From Paenibacillus sp. V4I7 (GTDB taxonomy: Bacteria; Bacillota; Bacilli; Paenibacillales; NBRC-103111): DNA of 64,000 bases. The translations under genes and the position numbers were made by a program. This document shows, one piece after another, positions 17,055 through 26,334 of this stretch (position 1 is its first letter; each line of letters begins with the position of its first letter). The notes below the pieces were generated by a model that was not told the DNA's origin, did no database searches, and worked only from the letters and a program-made list of their open reading frames with translations. The DNA is taken from contig NZ_JAUSZD010000002.1 of assembly GCF_030817275.1 (NCBI RefSeq), forward strand, positions 7,910,501 through 7,974,500. The letters are read 5' to 3'.

Positions 17055-17072
17055 GTTTTCCTTACGGAAAAC
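17055..17072. terminator. Weak hairpin before the DeoR gene
   Basis: GTTTTCC/GGAAAAC arms with a TTAC loop are followed by TTTT. It could end the DUF4091 transcript, although it is only 15 bp from the next start codon. Confidence 0.4.
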
Positions 17073-17087
17073 TTTTAGGAGGCCATT

Positions 17088-17858
17088 ATGTCATTAACAT
17101 ACGAAGATCGCAGGATGACCATCCTGAACCATTTGGAGATGGAAGGGAAAGTACAGGTGCATCACCTGTCTGAGATGCTTAACGTCTCGACGGAAACGGT
17201 GCGGCGGGACTTAGATCGGCTAGAGAAGGAAGGCAAGCTTCGCAAAGTGTACGGAGGCGCTGTCAAAATGCGCATGGAGCTTGTTGAGCCTCCCTTTCTC
17301 AAGAGGACCCAAATGATGAAGTCAGAGAAAACAGCGATCGGCAAGCTGGCTGCCTCTTTAGTCCAAGACGGCGAAACGATCATGCTGGATAACGGCACAA
17401 CGACGATTGAAATTTTGCCTTACTTGAAGGATCGAACGAATGTAACCTTGATCACCCATTCTGTGCCGATTCTCAATTTGGCCATGGAAACGTTCCGGGG
17501 AAGAATTATCTTCGCAGGCGGGGAAGTGAACGTCGAGTATCAAGCTGCAACAGGCTCCCTGACGGATCAGATGCTGGATCAATTTAAAGTGAACAAAGCG
17601 TTTATCTCCGTAGGAGGCATCTCACTCGCGGACGGCATTACTGACTTCCATTTAGCTGAAGCCATTATTTCGCGAAAAATGATGCAGCGAGCCGAGGAAT
17701 CCATTCTGGTAGCGGATCATTCCAAATTCGGTATGTCTACGTTCGCTAGAGTGTCAAAGCTCGAGGAAATCTCGATGCTCATTACCGATTCAGGCTGTTC
17801 GAAGGAATGGATCGATACGATTGAGGCGCTCGGCATTGAAGTGCTGATCAGCGACTAA
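17088..17858 (+). CDS. DeoR/GlpR-family sugar regulator
   Basis: The product is 256 aa, normal for the family. Residues 6-58 are the winged helix (RRMTILNHLEMEGKVQVHHLSEMLNVSTETVRRDLDRLE) followed by the KLRKVYGGAV hinge. Residues about 75-235 are the sugar-phosphate sensor domain with DNGTTT and VADHSKFG. An AGGAGG site is 5 nt before the ATG. It precedes the LplA-type sugar importer, which it may control together with the DUF4091 gene. The inducer is presumably a phosphorylated sugar. Confidence 0.88.
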   Translation: MSLTYEDRRMTILNHLEMEGKVQVHHLSEMLNVSTETVRRDLDRLEKEGKLRKVYGGAVKMRMELVEPPFLKRTQMMKSEKTAIGKLAASLVQDGETIMLDNGTTTIEILPYLKDRTNVTLITHSVPILNLAMETFRGRIIFAGGEVNVEYQAATGSLTDQMLDQFKVNKAFISVGGISLADGITDFHLAEAIISRKMMQRAEESILVADHSKFGMSTFARVSKLEEISMLITDSGCSKEWIDTIEALGIEVLISD

Positions 17859-17863
17859 CACGC

Positions 17864-17912
17864 AAATCGCCATAGAACCGGCTCCCATAGCGGTGAAAGG
17901 GCGATTTTTTCT
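17864..17912 (+). terminator. Terminator after the DeoR gene
   Basis: AAATCGCC (17864-17871) pairs with GGCGATTT (17900-17907), with a T-run after it. The remaining 17913-18098 shows no gene; it should hold the importer promoter. Confidence 0.65.
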
Positions 17913-18098
17913 TTGCAAATAAGGGAATTCTCAAATAATGAGGATGTTACAAAAAGAAGCGACGTCTATTCCTAAGAAAACAATACGATTGAATAATCGA
18001 CGATATACGACATGATGAGGCGTGAGATATGCTTCTTCCACAGGGCTAATCCGCTTCACGGCGTTAGTGCCGGACTACGATATAAGGGGAGTGTTTCC

Positions 18099-19739
18099 AT
18101 GAAAAGAAGATCTCAACTAAAAGTATTGCCTATTGCGGCAACCATTCTAGCTCTAACGCTTGCAACTGCTTGCGGAAACGCTGGATCTACAAAAGATAAG
18201 GGCAGCACAGCGCCAACCGCAACTGCTGATTCTAAAGAACCTGTGAAGGTGACATTATGGACACCGATGAATCCGAATGCGAAAGCAGTCGTCAAAAGCT
18301 TAAACGAGCTGCCTATGGTGAAAGAGTGGGCCAAGAAGACAAATGTAACATTTGACTTCCAACATTCATCTGGAAACACACCGCAAGATGATGTTCAGCA
18401 ATACGGTGTCATGGTTGCTTCTAATAATTTGCCGGATTCGATGCTCTGGAACTGGAACAGTGTACAGGGCGGAACATCCAAAATGTTCAAAGACGGCACG
18501 ATTATTAAACTGAATGATTTAATTGAAAAGAATGCGCCGAATTTGAAAAAAATTATGGACGCAAATCCTCAAATCGCCAAACAAATCAAGGCGGATAACG
18601 GTGATATTTACGCAATGCCTCACCTGAAGGTTGGTCAATACGGCCAGTACAAAACGTTCAGCGGCATGGTCATTCGTCAGGATTGGCTGGATGAGCTCGG
18701 ATTGAAAACGCCGGAAACGATTGATGAGTGGGAAACGGTGCTAAAAGCGTTTAAAGAGAAGAAAGGCGCTATTCCTTTCACATTGAACAAATCCTACCCG
18801 ATGTCATTTGCTGACTTCGCAGGCGCATACGGTGTTACGGGCATGTCTACGATTGCCAACGCGAACAGCTTCTATATCGATAATGGAAAAGTGAAATTCG
18901 GGCCTGCACAACCAGAGTTCAAGCAATATTTGACGACGATGCAAAAATGGTACAAGGAAGGTCTGATCGATCCAGACTTCGCTTCCAATGACACCAAAAC
19001 GATGGATGCGAAAGTAACTTCCGGCAAAGCGGGAGCATTCTACGGTTTCATCGGCGGAAGCATCGGTACGTATACGCCAGCGCTGCAGAAGACAGACCCG
19101 AAAGCGAAGCTCTCTGCTGTCCAATATCCAGTTTTGAAAAAGGGTGACGAGCCTAAATTTGTGCAAGCGTCATGGGAATACGACAACATCGGAACGGTCA
19201 TTACAAGTGCGAATAAGCATGCGGCAGAAACGGTAAAAGCCTTGGACTATCTGTATAGCGAAGAAGGCGCGATGCTCAAAAACTTCGGTATCGAAGGTCA
19301 AACGTACACGAAAGTAGACGGTCAACCGAAATACACGGACCTGATTTTGAAAAATCCAGACAACCTGCCGATCAGTCAAGCGATGGCTAAATATTTTATT
19401 GCCAACTACGGCTTCTCTGGTTTGGATGATGACCGTTACAACGATCAGTATTATCAATTGCCAGCACAAAAAGATGCCGTGAAACTATACGCTAAATATG
19501 CGAATAATGCCTATAAAGTGATACTGCCGCCTGTGGTTCTGTCTACGGATGAAGCTAAGGAGTCAGCGAAAATTTTGAACGACGTGAGTACGCTGTTGAC
19601 GGAGCAAATTACTAAAATTGTAATGGGTGCCGCAAAGGTTGAAGATTACGATAAAACGATAGAACAAGTGAAAAAGATGAATATGGACCGTGCTGTGGAG
19701 ATCTACCAAGCGGCAACAGATCGTTACAACAAACGCTAA
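18099..19739 (+). CDS. Sugar ABC transporter substrate-binding lipoprotein, LplA/YtcQ-like
   Basis: The product is 546 aa. ATG 18099 has AAGGGGAG 7 nt upstream; an upstream in-frame extension lacks one. The signal peptide ends in lipobox LATAC (Cys25), so the protein is lipid-anchored outside the membrane, followed by a Thr/Ala/Lys linker. The body is the large type of cluster-1 carbohydrate binder seen with LplB/YtcP permeases (VTLWTPMNPNAKA, LPDSMLWNWNSVQGG, GMVIRQDWLDELGLKTPETIDEWETVLKAF). An oligosaccharide, perhaps a uronate- or pectin-type one, is the likely ligand; the exact sugar is unknown. The ATPase is expected elsewhere (MsmX type). Confidence 0.9.
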   Translation: MKRRSQLKVLPIAATILALTLATACGNAGSTKDKGSTAPTATADSKEPVKVTLWTPMNPNAKAVVKSLNELPMVKEWAKKTNVTFDFQHSSGNTPQDDVQQYGVMVASNNLPDSMLWNWNSVQGGTSKMFKDGTIIKLNDLIEKNAPNLKKIMDANPQIAKQIKADNGDIYAMPHLKVGQYGQYKTFSGMVIRQDWLDELGLKTPETIDEWETVLKAFKEKKGAIPFTLNKSYPMSFADFAGAYGVTGMSTIANANSFYIDNGKVKFGPAQPEFKQYLTTMQKWYKEGLIDPDFASNDTKTMDAKVTSGKAGAFYGFIGGSIGTYTPALQKTDPKAKLSAVQYPVLKKGDEPKFVQASWEYDNIGTVITSANKHAAETVKALDYLYSEEGAMLKNFGIEGQTYTKVDGQPKYTDLILKNPDNLPISQAMAKYFIANYGFSGLDDDRYNDQYYQLPAQKDAVKLYAKYANNAYKVILPPVVLSTDEAKESAKILNDVSTLLTEQITKIVMGAAKVEDYDKTIEQVKKMNMDRAVEIYQAATDRYNKR

Positions 19740-19748
19740 AAAGCTCGT

Positions 19749-19793
19749 GGGGAGCCAGCCTCCCCTTCTGAATTAATAATTCTGGGGCTCCCC
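19749..19793 (+). terminator. Intercistronic hairpin after the binding-protein gene
   Basis: GGGGAGCC (19749-19756) pairs with GGCTCCCC (19786-19793), enclosing a smaller GAATT/AATTC hairpin. No long T-run follows. It can stabilise the upstream mRNA or partly stop transcription so that the binding protein is made in excess of the permeases. Confidence 0.55.
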
Positions 19794-19831
19794 GCAAAGT
19801 ATTGTATAAACTCTTATCGAAGTAATCCGAA

Positions 19832-19904
19832 GAAGCTTGACCGCATTAAGCGGAAAGTTTAGACGCCGACCGAGCTAGCACTCGGTGCGGACGGAATAAG
19901 CTTC
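19832..19904 (+). other. Possible three-way-junction RNA in the importer leader
   Basis: Three helices nest in 73 bases: closing GAAGCTT/AAGCTTC (19832-19838, 19898-19904), CCGC-ATTAA-GCGG (19841-19853), and a 9-bp helix CCGACCGAG with CTCGGT plus CGG, one bulged G, CTAGCA loop (19866-19890). It sits 45 bp before the first permease start. It may be an mRNA-processing or regulatory structure; no known riboswitch class was recognised. Confidence 0.35.
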
Positions 19905-19949
19905 GAAGGTTTCACGTCACTTTGTGGGGGTCCGTAAGGAAGTGAGAAC

Positions 19950-20867
19950 ATGGCCAATTCCATTCGGGTTTTACTAGATGACATAAGAAAAAATCGCGCG
20001 ATCTACCTGATGGTACTGCCGGTTGTGCTGTACTTCTTCATTTTTAAATATTTCCCGATGTATGGCGCAGTTATCGCCTTCAAGGATTTTAGTCCTGCGA
20101 AAGGCATTTGGGGCAGCGATTGGGTAGGTTTTCAACATTTCAAAGATTTCTTTCAAAGCTATTATTTTATCCGCGTGCTGCGCAATACGTTTCTGATCAG
20201 CTTTTATAACTTGATATTCGGCTTCCCAGCACCGATTATTCTTGCGATCCTTTTGAATGAGCTACGCCAGAAGCTTTTCAAATCAATTGTGCAGACGGTT
20301 TCCTACTTGCCGCATTTCATCTCGATTGTGGTCATTTCTGGGTTAATTATTGACTTCACGAACCGCGGAGGTATTGTAAACTCCATCATTATGTTCTTCG
20401 GCGGGCAAGATTCTGCCCTCATGAATAATGCAGAGAATTTCCGTACCATTTTCGTCAGCACGTCTGTTTGGCAAGAACTCGGTTGGTCATCCATCATTTA
20501 TTTGGCCGCGCTTAGCGGGATAAACCCCGAGTTGTACGAAGCTGTTCGCGTTGATGGGGCAGGAAGGTTCCGGCAAATCTGGAGTGTAACGCTTCCGGGA
20601 CTCATTCCAACGATTATGATTTTGCTCATTCTTCGAATTGGCGGATTGATGGAGGTCGGCTTCGAGAAGGTCGTTCTGCTTTATAATCCAAATACGTATG
20701 AAACTGCGGATGTGATTTCGTCCTTTGTTTATCGCGAAGGGCTTGCACAAGGGAATGATTATAGCTATACAACGGCCGTGGGGCTATTTCAATCCATGAT
20801 CAACTTCATTTTACTTATTAGCGCTAACAGCTTATCCCGCCGATTCTCCGGCAACCGGTTGTGGTAG
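19950..20867 (+). CDS. Sugar ABC transporter permease, LplB-like
   Basis: The product is 305 aa with six membrane helices. The cytoplasmic EAA loop that docks the ATPase is EAVRVDGAGRFRQIWSVTLP (about residues 197-216). The FPMYGAVIAFKDFSPAKGIWGS region after helix 1 is typical of LplB permeases that pair with LplA/YtcQ binders. The start ATG follows TAAGGAAGTGAG. The second permease starts 12 bp after its stop. It provides one half of the membrane channel for the sugar bound by the upstream lipoprotein. Confidence 0.92.
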   Translation: MANSIRVLLDDIRKNRAIYLMVLPVVLYFFIFKYFPMYGAVIAFKDFSPAKGIWGSDWVGFQHFKDFFQSYYFIRVLRNTFLISFYNLIFGFPAPIILAILLNELRQKLFKSIVQTVSYLPHFISIVVISGLIIDFTNRGGIVNSIIMFFGGQDSALMNNAENFRTIFVSTSVWQELGWSSIIYLAALSGINPELYEAVRVDGAGRFRQIWSVTLPGLIPTIMILLILRIGGLMEVGFEKVVLLYNPNTYETADVISSFVYREGLAQGNDYSYTTAVGLFQSMINFILLISANSLSRRFSGNRLW

Positions 20868-20879
20868 GAGGAACTCACG

Positions 20880-21758
20880 ATGAAATTAAGCGCAACTGAG
20901 CGTCTATTCGATATCGGTAATGCGATTCTGATGATATTGCTTATCGTCTGTACGTTGTACCCGTTCTACTATGTTTTCATGGCTTCCATCAGTGATTCCA
21001 ATTTGCTAATCCAGCACTCCGGCTTGTTGTTGAAACCACTGGGGTTTAACCTCGACGCTTTTCAGAAAGTGATTGCAAATCCCAACATTTTGACGGGGTA
21101 TGGGAATACTTTGCTCATCTTGATTGTGGGTACGGCGGTTAATCTGTTTTTTACGACGATCGGAGCGTACGCACTGTCCAGGAAGTTCATGATGCGAAAG
21201 TTCTTGATGATCTGTATCGTGTTTACGATGTATTTCAGCGGCGGATTGATTCCGACATATTTGTTAATCAACAACTATCTGCACATGGGAAATAGCTACC
21301 TTGCCCTCATCTTACCTGTGGCGATCAGCACGTGGAACTTGATTATTATGCGAACTTCGTTCGAAGCCATCCCAGAGGGCTTGTTGGAATCAGCTAAGAT
21401 CGACGGGGCAGGCGAATACCGCATTTTGTTTCAGATTGTAGTGCCTCTGTCCATGCCTGTTATTGCCGTAATGGTGCTTTACTATGGCGTAGCCCACTGG
21501 AATTCCTGGTTTAATGCCATGCTGTTTCTGCACGATCGGGAGATGTTCCCGCTGCAGCTGATTCTTCGAGAAATTCTGGTGCAAAACAGCACGGATTCGA
21601 TGACCACTGGAACGGGGAATGCGAACGACACGCAAGCGATTGGGGAAAGTATTAAATACGCAACGATCATGGTGGCTACATTGCCTATTCTGATTGCCTA
21701 TCCTTTTTTACAGAAATATTTTGTGAAAGGCGTCATGGTTGGAGCGCTCAAAGAATAA
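20880..21758 (+). CDS. Sugar ABC transporter permease, YtcP/LplC-like
   Basis: The product is 292 aa with six membrane helices. The EAA loop is ESAKIDGAGEYRILFQIVVPLSMP (about residues 171-194). The FFMASISDSN-type segment after helix 1, HWNSWFNAMLFLHDREMFPLQ and the C-terminal QKYFVKGVMVGALKE are diagnostic of the YtcP/LplC family. It overlaps no gene; GGAGG precedes the ATG 12 bp after the first permease. It completes the importer except for the ATPase. Confidence 0.92.
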   Translation: MKLSATERLFDIGNAILMILLIVCTLYPFYYVFMASISDSNLLIQHSGLLLKPLGFNLDAFQKVIANPNILTGYGNTLLILIVGTAVNLFFTTIGAYALSRKFMMRKFLMICIVFTMYFSGGLIPTYLLINNYLHMGNSYLALILPVAISTWNLIIMRTSFEAIPEGLLESAKIDGAGEYRILFQIVVPLSMPVIAVMVLYYGVAHWNSWFNAMLFLHDREMFPLQLILREILVQNSTDSMTTGTGNANDTQAIGESIKYATIMVATLPILIAYPFLQKYFVKGVMVGALKE

Positions 21759-21772
21759 TGACCAGGCCTGTT

Positions 21773-21796
21773 CTCTTTTTGGATCTTCAAAAAGAG
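21773..21796. terminator. Probable terminator after the importer
   Basis: CTCTTTTTG/CAAAAAGAG perfect 9-bp arms surround a 6-nt loop, 14 bp after the permease stop. A T-run follows about 20 bp later. Confidence 0.55.
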
Positions 21797-21931
21797 GGCG
21801 GGATATTTGGTTTTTTCCACTTTCTGTGAGGGAATCACTAAAAATGATGATGATACAAAAATCGTAGATGTACTTGAGCTGATGAAGATGGGATAATACT
21901 GCATACAGCATGAGTAAGGGAGGACTTCTTT

Positions 21932-24211
21932 GTGAAGCGAAGCGTATTTTTATTCTGGCTTTACTCGAACTTAACCATTCTATGTATTCCCATCGTCATC
22001 ACGATGTTGGTTCTTTTTCAGTCGCAGCATTTATTGAACTCGGAGGTCATTCGATCCAACAAAGCGCTGCTTAACCAGGTGAAGCAATCGCTAGACAATC
22101 AGTTCAAAGATATTAAGCGAATGGGTCTCCAGCTTTCCCTGGATCCTAAAGTCATTAAGTATGTTAATCAAGCTGATTTCAACAATTCGCAAGTCAAGAT
22201 TGATACACTGGATCTGATCACTTCGCTTCGTTCGTATGCCGCCTCGAATGGGGATATTAACGATTTATATGTATATATGAAAAAAGATCATTTCGGAGTC
22301 ACGACATCGACAATGAATCAAGATGAGCTCCTTTTCCAATTGCTTCACGCAAAGAATAAAGGCATCACCATGAAGCAGTGGAGCGACAGTATGGAGAAAA
22401 TCTACTATGGAAATTTCCTGCAATTCGCTGACAATGACATGGTGTACATGCAGTCACTGCCGATTCAGAATGCCAGCGAAGCGCCGGCAACACTTGTTGT
22501 CATGCTGAATGCAGAACGGTTGAAAGCAGCCATCTCGAATATTCAGATTGCCCAAGCTGGCAGTGTGTTAATACTCGATTCCACCAATAAGCTGCTGATG
22601 ACCGCTGGCGATTCAGATCATGTATCCGATATTGATTTCGAACAGATCCAATCAGCGGAAGGCTCATTTAGTCAAAAATGGGGCAAGGAAGAGGTAACGG
22701 TTTCTTACGTTTCTTCCGTTGAAAATGAATGGAAGTATGTGTCCATCGTTCCTACGAAAATTTATTCAGCGAAAGTAAGTCAATTGCGAAGCTGGATTTA
22801 TGCGGGCTTATTTATGTGTATTTTTGTCGGTGGTCCGATGTCCATCTGGCTGACGCGAAGACATTATATGCCGATCCGCCGTATGGTGGATTTGGTTTCT
22901 CCGAAGGTGAAGTCCAATCTCGAAGGTATTGGGAATGAATTCTCACTGCTTCAGTCCTTCATGTCGGAGAATGAAGCTTTGCAGGTTACGGCGAACCGAA
23001 CCATCCAGAAACAGCAAGACGTGCTGCGCAGCCATTTTCTAGCACGACTGCTCAAAGGCAGAGTCGAGAGCGGTTCTGCACTCGCGCAATCGATGGAATC
23101 GTTTGACCTGCGGTTCGAGACGAACCGTTTTGCCGTCTTGCTGTTTCATATCGGCGATTATGCGGCTTTGTTTGCTGACAGCGGGACACGAGATGCGGAG
23201 TCCAAATTGCAGTATGTTTATTATATCGTGACGAACATTACGGAAGAGCTGATTGGTCGAAAACATACGGTTTTCACGACCGAAGTGGACGGTATGATTG
23301 CTTTTCTGGTTAATATTCAGAATGAAGATGAAGTTCGGACGAAACAGGAATTGATTGAGATTGCGCAAGAGGCGCAGACGATTATTCAGGGGAAATTTTA
23401 TATTCAGCTAACCATAGGAATCAGTGATATCCATCCACTTTTGACCGGAATACCACAAGGATTTGACGAGGCGCTGGAGGCGCTTGAATATAAATTCGTC
23501 ATTGGACCGAGCCAGATTATACCTTTTGATCGGATCAAACGACCGAAGAATGAGCTGTATTATCCGTTGGATATGGAGCGGCAGTTGATCAATCATATTA
23601 GAACGGGACAATACGAGGAGGCCATGGAGGCCGTCAGCGAACTGATCGTAACCAATGTGTCTGATGGCACGCTATCGCTGCAGCTCGGCAAGCTTCTCAT
23701 GTTTGAACTGATCGGCACGATCTTGAAGGCTATCGAGCATCTGGATCAGGGACCTAATGAACTGGCGGTAGAGAAGCATGAACTCATTAAACAATTGACC
23801 CAGTGCGAATCCTTCGTGGAAATTGAAGATGAAATTTATAAGTTTTTGAAAACCGTTTGTGACTACGTCGATTCCAAGAAGAAAAGTCACAACACGAATC
23901 TGAAAGATCAAGTGCTGAGCTATATTGATGAGCATTTGGCGGATATGGATTTGAGCCTGACCTCACTGTCTTTGAAGTTTGAAGTCAATGCGCCTTATTT
24001 ATCACGCTTCATCAAAGAGCAATCTGGTGAAACGTTTATTGATTATGTCAATAAACAGCGTGTCCAGCTGGCTAAGCAGTTGATGTCGGAGACCGATGAT
24101 ACGATTACGGATATTACGCAAAAGGTTGGCTTTTCGAACAGTAACACCTTCATTAGGGTGTTTAAACGCTATGAGGGGATTACACCAGGGCAGTTTAGGA
24201 AAGGCGAATAG
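21932..24211 (+). CDS. Membrane-bound AraC-family sensor-regulator
   Basis: The product is 759 aa. Helix 1 is at about 9-28, an extracellular Cache-like sensor spans about 30-285, and helix 2 is at about 286-306. A cytoplasmic linker follows, and the AraC DNA-binding domain is at about 655-757, with both helix-turn-helix units (LSLTSLSLKFEVNAPYLSRFIKE; ITDITQKVGFSNSNTFIRVFKRYEGITPGQFRK). This one-protein sensor plan is common in Paenibacillaceae next to LplB/YtcP importers. The start is GTG with AAGGGAGG 8 nt before it. It probably senses an extracellular sugar and activates the importer upstream (inference). Confidence 0.9.
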   Translation: MKRSVFLFWLYSNLTILCIPIVITMLVLFQSQHLLNSEVIRSNKALLNQVKQSLDNQFKDIKRMGLQLSLDPKVIKYVNQADFNNSQVKIDTLDLITSLRSYAASNGDINDLYVYMKKDHFGVTTSTMNQDELLFQLLHAKNKGITMKQWSDSMEKIYYGNFLQFADNDMVYMQSLPIQNASEAPATLVVMLNAERLKAAISNIQIAQAGSVLILDSTNKLLMTAGDSDHVSDIDFEQIQSAEGSFSQKWGKEEVTVSYVSSVENEWKYVSIVPTKIYSAKVSQLRSWIYAGLFMCIFVGGPMSIWLTRRHYMPIRRMVDLVSPKVKSNLEGIGNEFSLLQSFMSENEALQVTANRTIQKQQDVLRSHFLARLLKGRVESGSALAQSMESFDLRFETNRFAVLLFHIGDYAALFADSGTRDAESKLQYVYYIVTNITEELIGRKHTVFTTEVDGMIAFLVNIQNEDEVRTKQELIEIAQEAQTIIQGKFYIQLTIGISDIHPLLTGIPQGFDEALEALEYKFVIGPSQIIPFDRIKRPKNELYYPLDMERQLINHIRTGQYEEAMEAVSELIVTNVSDGTLSLQLGKLLMFELIGTILKAIEHLDQGPNELAVEKHELIKQLTQCESFVEIEDEIYKFLKTVCDYVDSKKKSHNTNLKDQVLSYIDEHLADMDLSLTSLSLKFEVNAPYLSRFIKEQSGETFIDYVNKQRVQLAKQLMSETDDTITDITQKVGFSNSNTFIRVFKRYEGITPGQFRKGE

Positions 24212-24323
24212 TGCAAGAATGAAAGTGCCATTTTGTGTGCTGTGATACAGAATGTTGTCTGTTTGTGAGGTATAATGAGTGAACCAACAAAAAACGACAA
24301 ATTATTCTGGGAGCGTGTACAGC

Positions 24324-25232
24324 ATGAAATGGAAACTTAACATTGTGGTTTCGTTAGCAGTTCTGGGTACTTTATTAAGTTCTGCGGCATATGCAGAGCC
24401 TAAGCATGATAAAGGTTCGAATCAATCTAGTTCGAGTACAAGTACAAGTACAAGTACAAGTACAAGTACTAACGATCAAGCGGATGGGAAGCTGAAGGAG
24501 AAAAAGGAAAAGAAGGAAAAGAAGGTTTCCGGAGAAAAAGAAACGGTGACTTCATCTACCTACGGTTCTCATGGACATAAGGGGTATAAAGGTTTACAGA
24601 ACGCGTACGAAAATGTCAAAGACCGTCCTGCCGGTGCCATCATTTCCAAATTGTTGGAAAAGTATAATTTGCAGTTAAATGATACGGCAGATATTGGTTC
24701 AATTCTCGCGGACTCGGTTATTGAAGCTGAGAATAACGGGGATTTGGACATAGCTGCAGAGATTCAAACAGAAGTGATTAAATCAGATTCAACGAACCTG
24801 ACTGTATACAAAAAGCTTGGAGCACTGAATAGCAAGAGAGGCAAGCTTGGTGTCAAAGCTTACGTTAATGGCCTTGAACCTAACTTTGAAGTCCCGCCAA
24901 TGATTAAAGATGGGAACACGTTAGTTCCTTTCCGAGCGATTGCTGAAGCCTTGCAGGCTACCGTTACTTGGAATCCAGAAGATAACTCGGTTACCGTAGT
25001 GAAAGATGGTGTCACAGTGAAGCTTGTAATAGGTGTTCGTAAAGCCTTTGTGAATGGACAAGCCGTTGATCTAGAAGTGGCCGGAGAAGTCTATAATGGG
25101 TCCACGATGGTGCCAGCTCGCTTCATTAGTGAAGCGCTGAAAGCCGATGTGCAGTGGGAACCAGAATCACAAAGCGTCGTGATTAACGAGGTTGAAGAAC
25201 AAACACCGGACATAGACGCATCACAGGAGTAA
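24324..25232 (+). CDS. Secreted copper-amine-oxidase-N domain protein
   Basis: The product is 302 aa from ATG 24324 (GGGAG upstream). Residues 1-24 are a signal peptide ending AYA. A low-complexity stalk follows: alternating Ser-Thr coded by a 6-bp tandem repeat, then a Lys/Glu block. About residues 180-290 carry two copies of the copper amine oxidase N-terminal repeat (NTLVPFRAIAEALQATVTWNPEDNSV; STMVPARFISEALKADVQWEPESQSV). These domains bind surface polymers and have no oxidase activity. The role is probably cell-surface attachment; the real partner is unknown. Confidence 0.85.
   Translation: MKWKLNIVVSLAVLGTLLSSAAYAEPKHDKGSNQSSSSTSTSTSTSTSTNDQADGKLKEKKEKKEKKVSGEKETVTSSTYGSHGHKGYKGLQNAYENVKDRPAGAIISKLLEKYNLQLNDTADIGSILADSVIEAENNGDLDIAAEIQTEVIKSDSTNLTVYKKLGALNSKRGKLGVKAYVNGLEPNFEVPPMIKDGNTLVPFRAIAEALQATVTWNPEDNSVTVVKDGVTVKLVIGVRKAFVNGQAVDLEVAGEVYNGSTMVPARFISEALKADVQWEPESQSVVINEVEEQTPDIDASQE
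24435..24470 (+). repeat. Coding hexanucleotide tandem repeat
   Basis: Six consecutive AGTACA-type units (the last is AGTACT) encode Ser-Thr repeats in the stalk of the secreted protein. Being a multiple of three, copy-number change would keep the frame. Confidence 0.9.
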
Positions 25233-25273
25233 AATCGCGAGAACGCCCGTAAACCGGGACACAGGAGTAAAAT
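25223..25273 (+). repeat. Direct repeat at the 3' end of the secreted protein gene
   Basis: ACAGGAGTAAAAT occurs at 25223-25235 and 25261-25273, 38 bp apart, and the following bases are also similar. The first copy contains the gene's stop codon, so the end of the gene was probably duplicated in tandem. Confidence 0.65.
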
Positions 25274-25278
25274 ACGCA

Positions 25279-25314
25279 AAACACCCGCAAACTTCATAGT
25301 TTGTGGGCGTTTTT
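25279..25314. terminator. Bidirectional terminator between convergent genes
   Basis: ACACCCGCAAAC pairs with GTTTGTGGGCGT around TTCATA, with T-run. It separates the secreted protein gene and the convergent AraC gene. Confidence 0.8.
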
Positions 25315-25335
25315 GTTTGTAATATCGTAGTTCCG

Positions 25336-26250
25336 CTAAAGTACGAGCGGCTGCTGCGTGGCATGATGCTTCGGCTTGAATTCACTTGGCGACTGGCCGG
25401 TCCAGCGCCGGAATTGTCGTGAGAAGTGGCTGGCCGAGTGGAAGCCGAGCTTCTCCGCAATGTCCGTCATTGGCAAATTGGTTGTGACGAGCAGCTCTTT
25501 GGCTAGATTCAGCTTTTGCCGGCTGACATACTGACGCGGCGATAGCCCGTACACCTTGGAGAAGAGCTTGCTGCATTGACTGCGGCTCAGGTTCAGTTCT
25601 TTCGCAACCCCCGCGACGGACGCCTCCTCACAGAGACCGAGCGATAGCTTCTCTTCAATCGCATGGGCGACATCTGCGGTGAACAAGGAGGCGTCTTTGT
25701 CCTTCGTTGGCACATGTCTACTTAGTGAGTCGTGTTCACGTATTAAATTTAGCACGTCATGAATGATGAGCAATGTATATGAGTGCAGCAGCAGCTTATC
25801 CTCGAAGCGCAAATAGGGTTGCTGCTCTTGCTTGGCGGTATCCTTCGACTGATTGCGATGCATGACGGCCTCTAGTTCGCTCAAGTAGAACTGAAGCTTG
25901 CTTTGCTCTGCATCTTGATGATGGATGTGCCGATAAGGAGTCGTCGATAGCAGGCTGCGTATTTCGGTATCATCTAGATCGAAATGCACATTAAAGTAGC
26001 CGTAATCTACGGAAGCCAAATTCGAAGATTGATGCCTGATGCCGGATTTGATCAGCAGCCAGTCTCCTTGCCGCATCGTAATCGATTCGCGGTTCATTTC
26101 TTGCACAACTTCACCCTCCGAGCAGTAAAGCAGCTCAAACAAATGATGATGATGCCGAGGGTAGTGCCATCCCGGGGGCTTCAAGCCAAAATGGCATCCT
26201 ACTACTTGTAAGGTATTGATCATATTCGGAAAACGGTACAAATCTTCCAT
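25336..26250 (-). CDS. AraC-family regulator with cupin sensor
   Basis: The product is 304 aa. Residues about 18-100 form a cupin sugar-binding domain (HYPRHHHHLFELLYCSEGEV, GDWLLIKSGIRHQSS). About 195-297 is the AraC DNA-binding domain (SVAGVAKELNLSRSQCSKLFSKVYGLSPRQYVSRQKL; MTDIAEKLGFHSASHFSRQFRRWTGQSPSEFK). GGAGGG precedes the ATG. It is divergent from the GH35 beta-galactosidase with a 162-bp gap that contains two direct repeats spaced 21 bp, so it most likely activates that gene in response to a galactoside-derived sugar. Confidence 0.9.
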   Translation of the reverse strand: MEDLYRFPNMINTLQVVGCHFGLKPPGWHYPRHHHHLFELLYCSEGEVVQEMNRESITMRQGDWLLIKSGIRHQSSNLASVDYGYFNVHFDLDDTEIRSLLSTTPYRHIHHQDAEQSKLQFYLSELEAVMHRNQSKDTAKQEQQPYLRFEDKLLLHSYTLLIIHDVLNLIREHDSLSRHVPTKDKDASLFTADVAHAIEEKLSLGLCEEASVAGVAKELNLSRSQCSKLFSKVYGLSPRQYVSRQKLNLAKELLVTTNLPMTDIAEKLGFHSASHFSRQFRRWTGQSPSEFKPKHHATQQPLVL

Positions 26251-26306
26251 GAAGGGCTCCCTCCGTATGTCATCGCTGTACGTTCCATCATATCATTGAA
26301 CTGGCA

Positions 26307-26334
26307 CATTTGGTATAGAAAATGCTCCATTTGG
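26307..26334. promoter_or_regulatory. Paired half-sites for the AraC regulator
   Basis: CATTTGG occurs as a direct repeat at 26307-26313 and 26328-26334. The 21-bp spacing is two helical turns, as expected for AraC-type dimers. It lies about 80 bp upstream of the GH35 gene. Confidence 0.5.

Noticed and set aside
24435-24470. Short repeat array as possible CRISPR
   Set aside because: Hexanucleotide units with no spacers, in-frame coding Ser-Thr.
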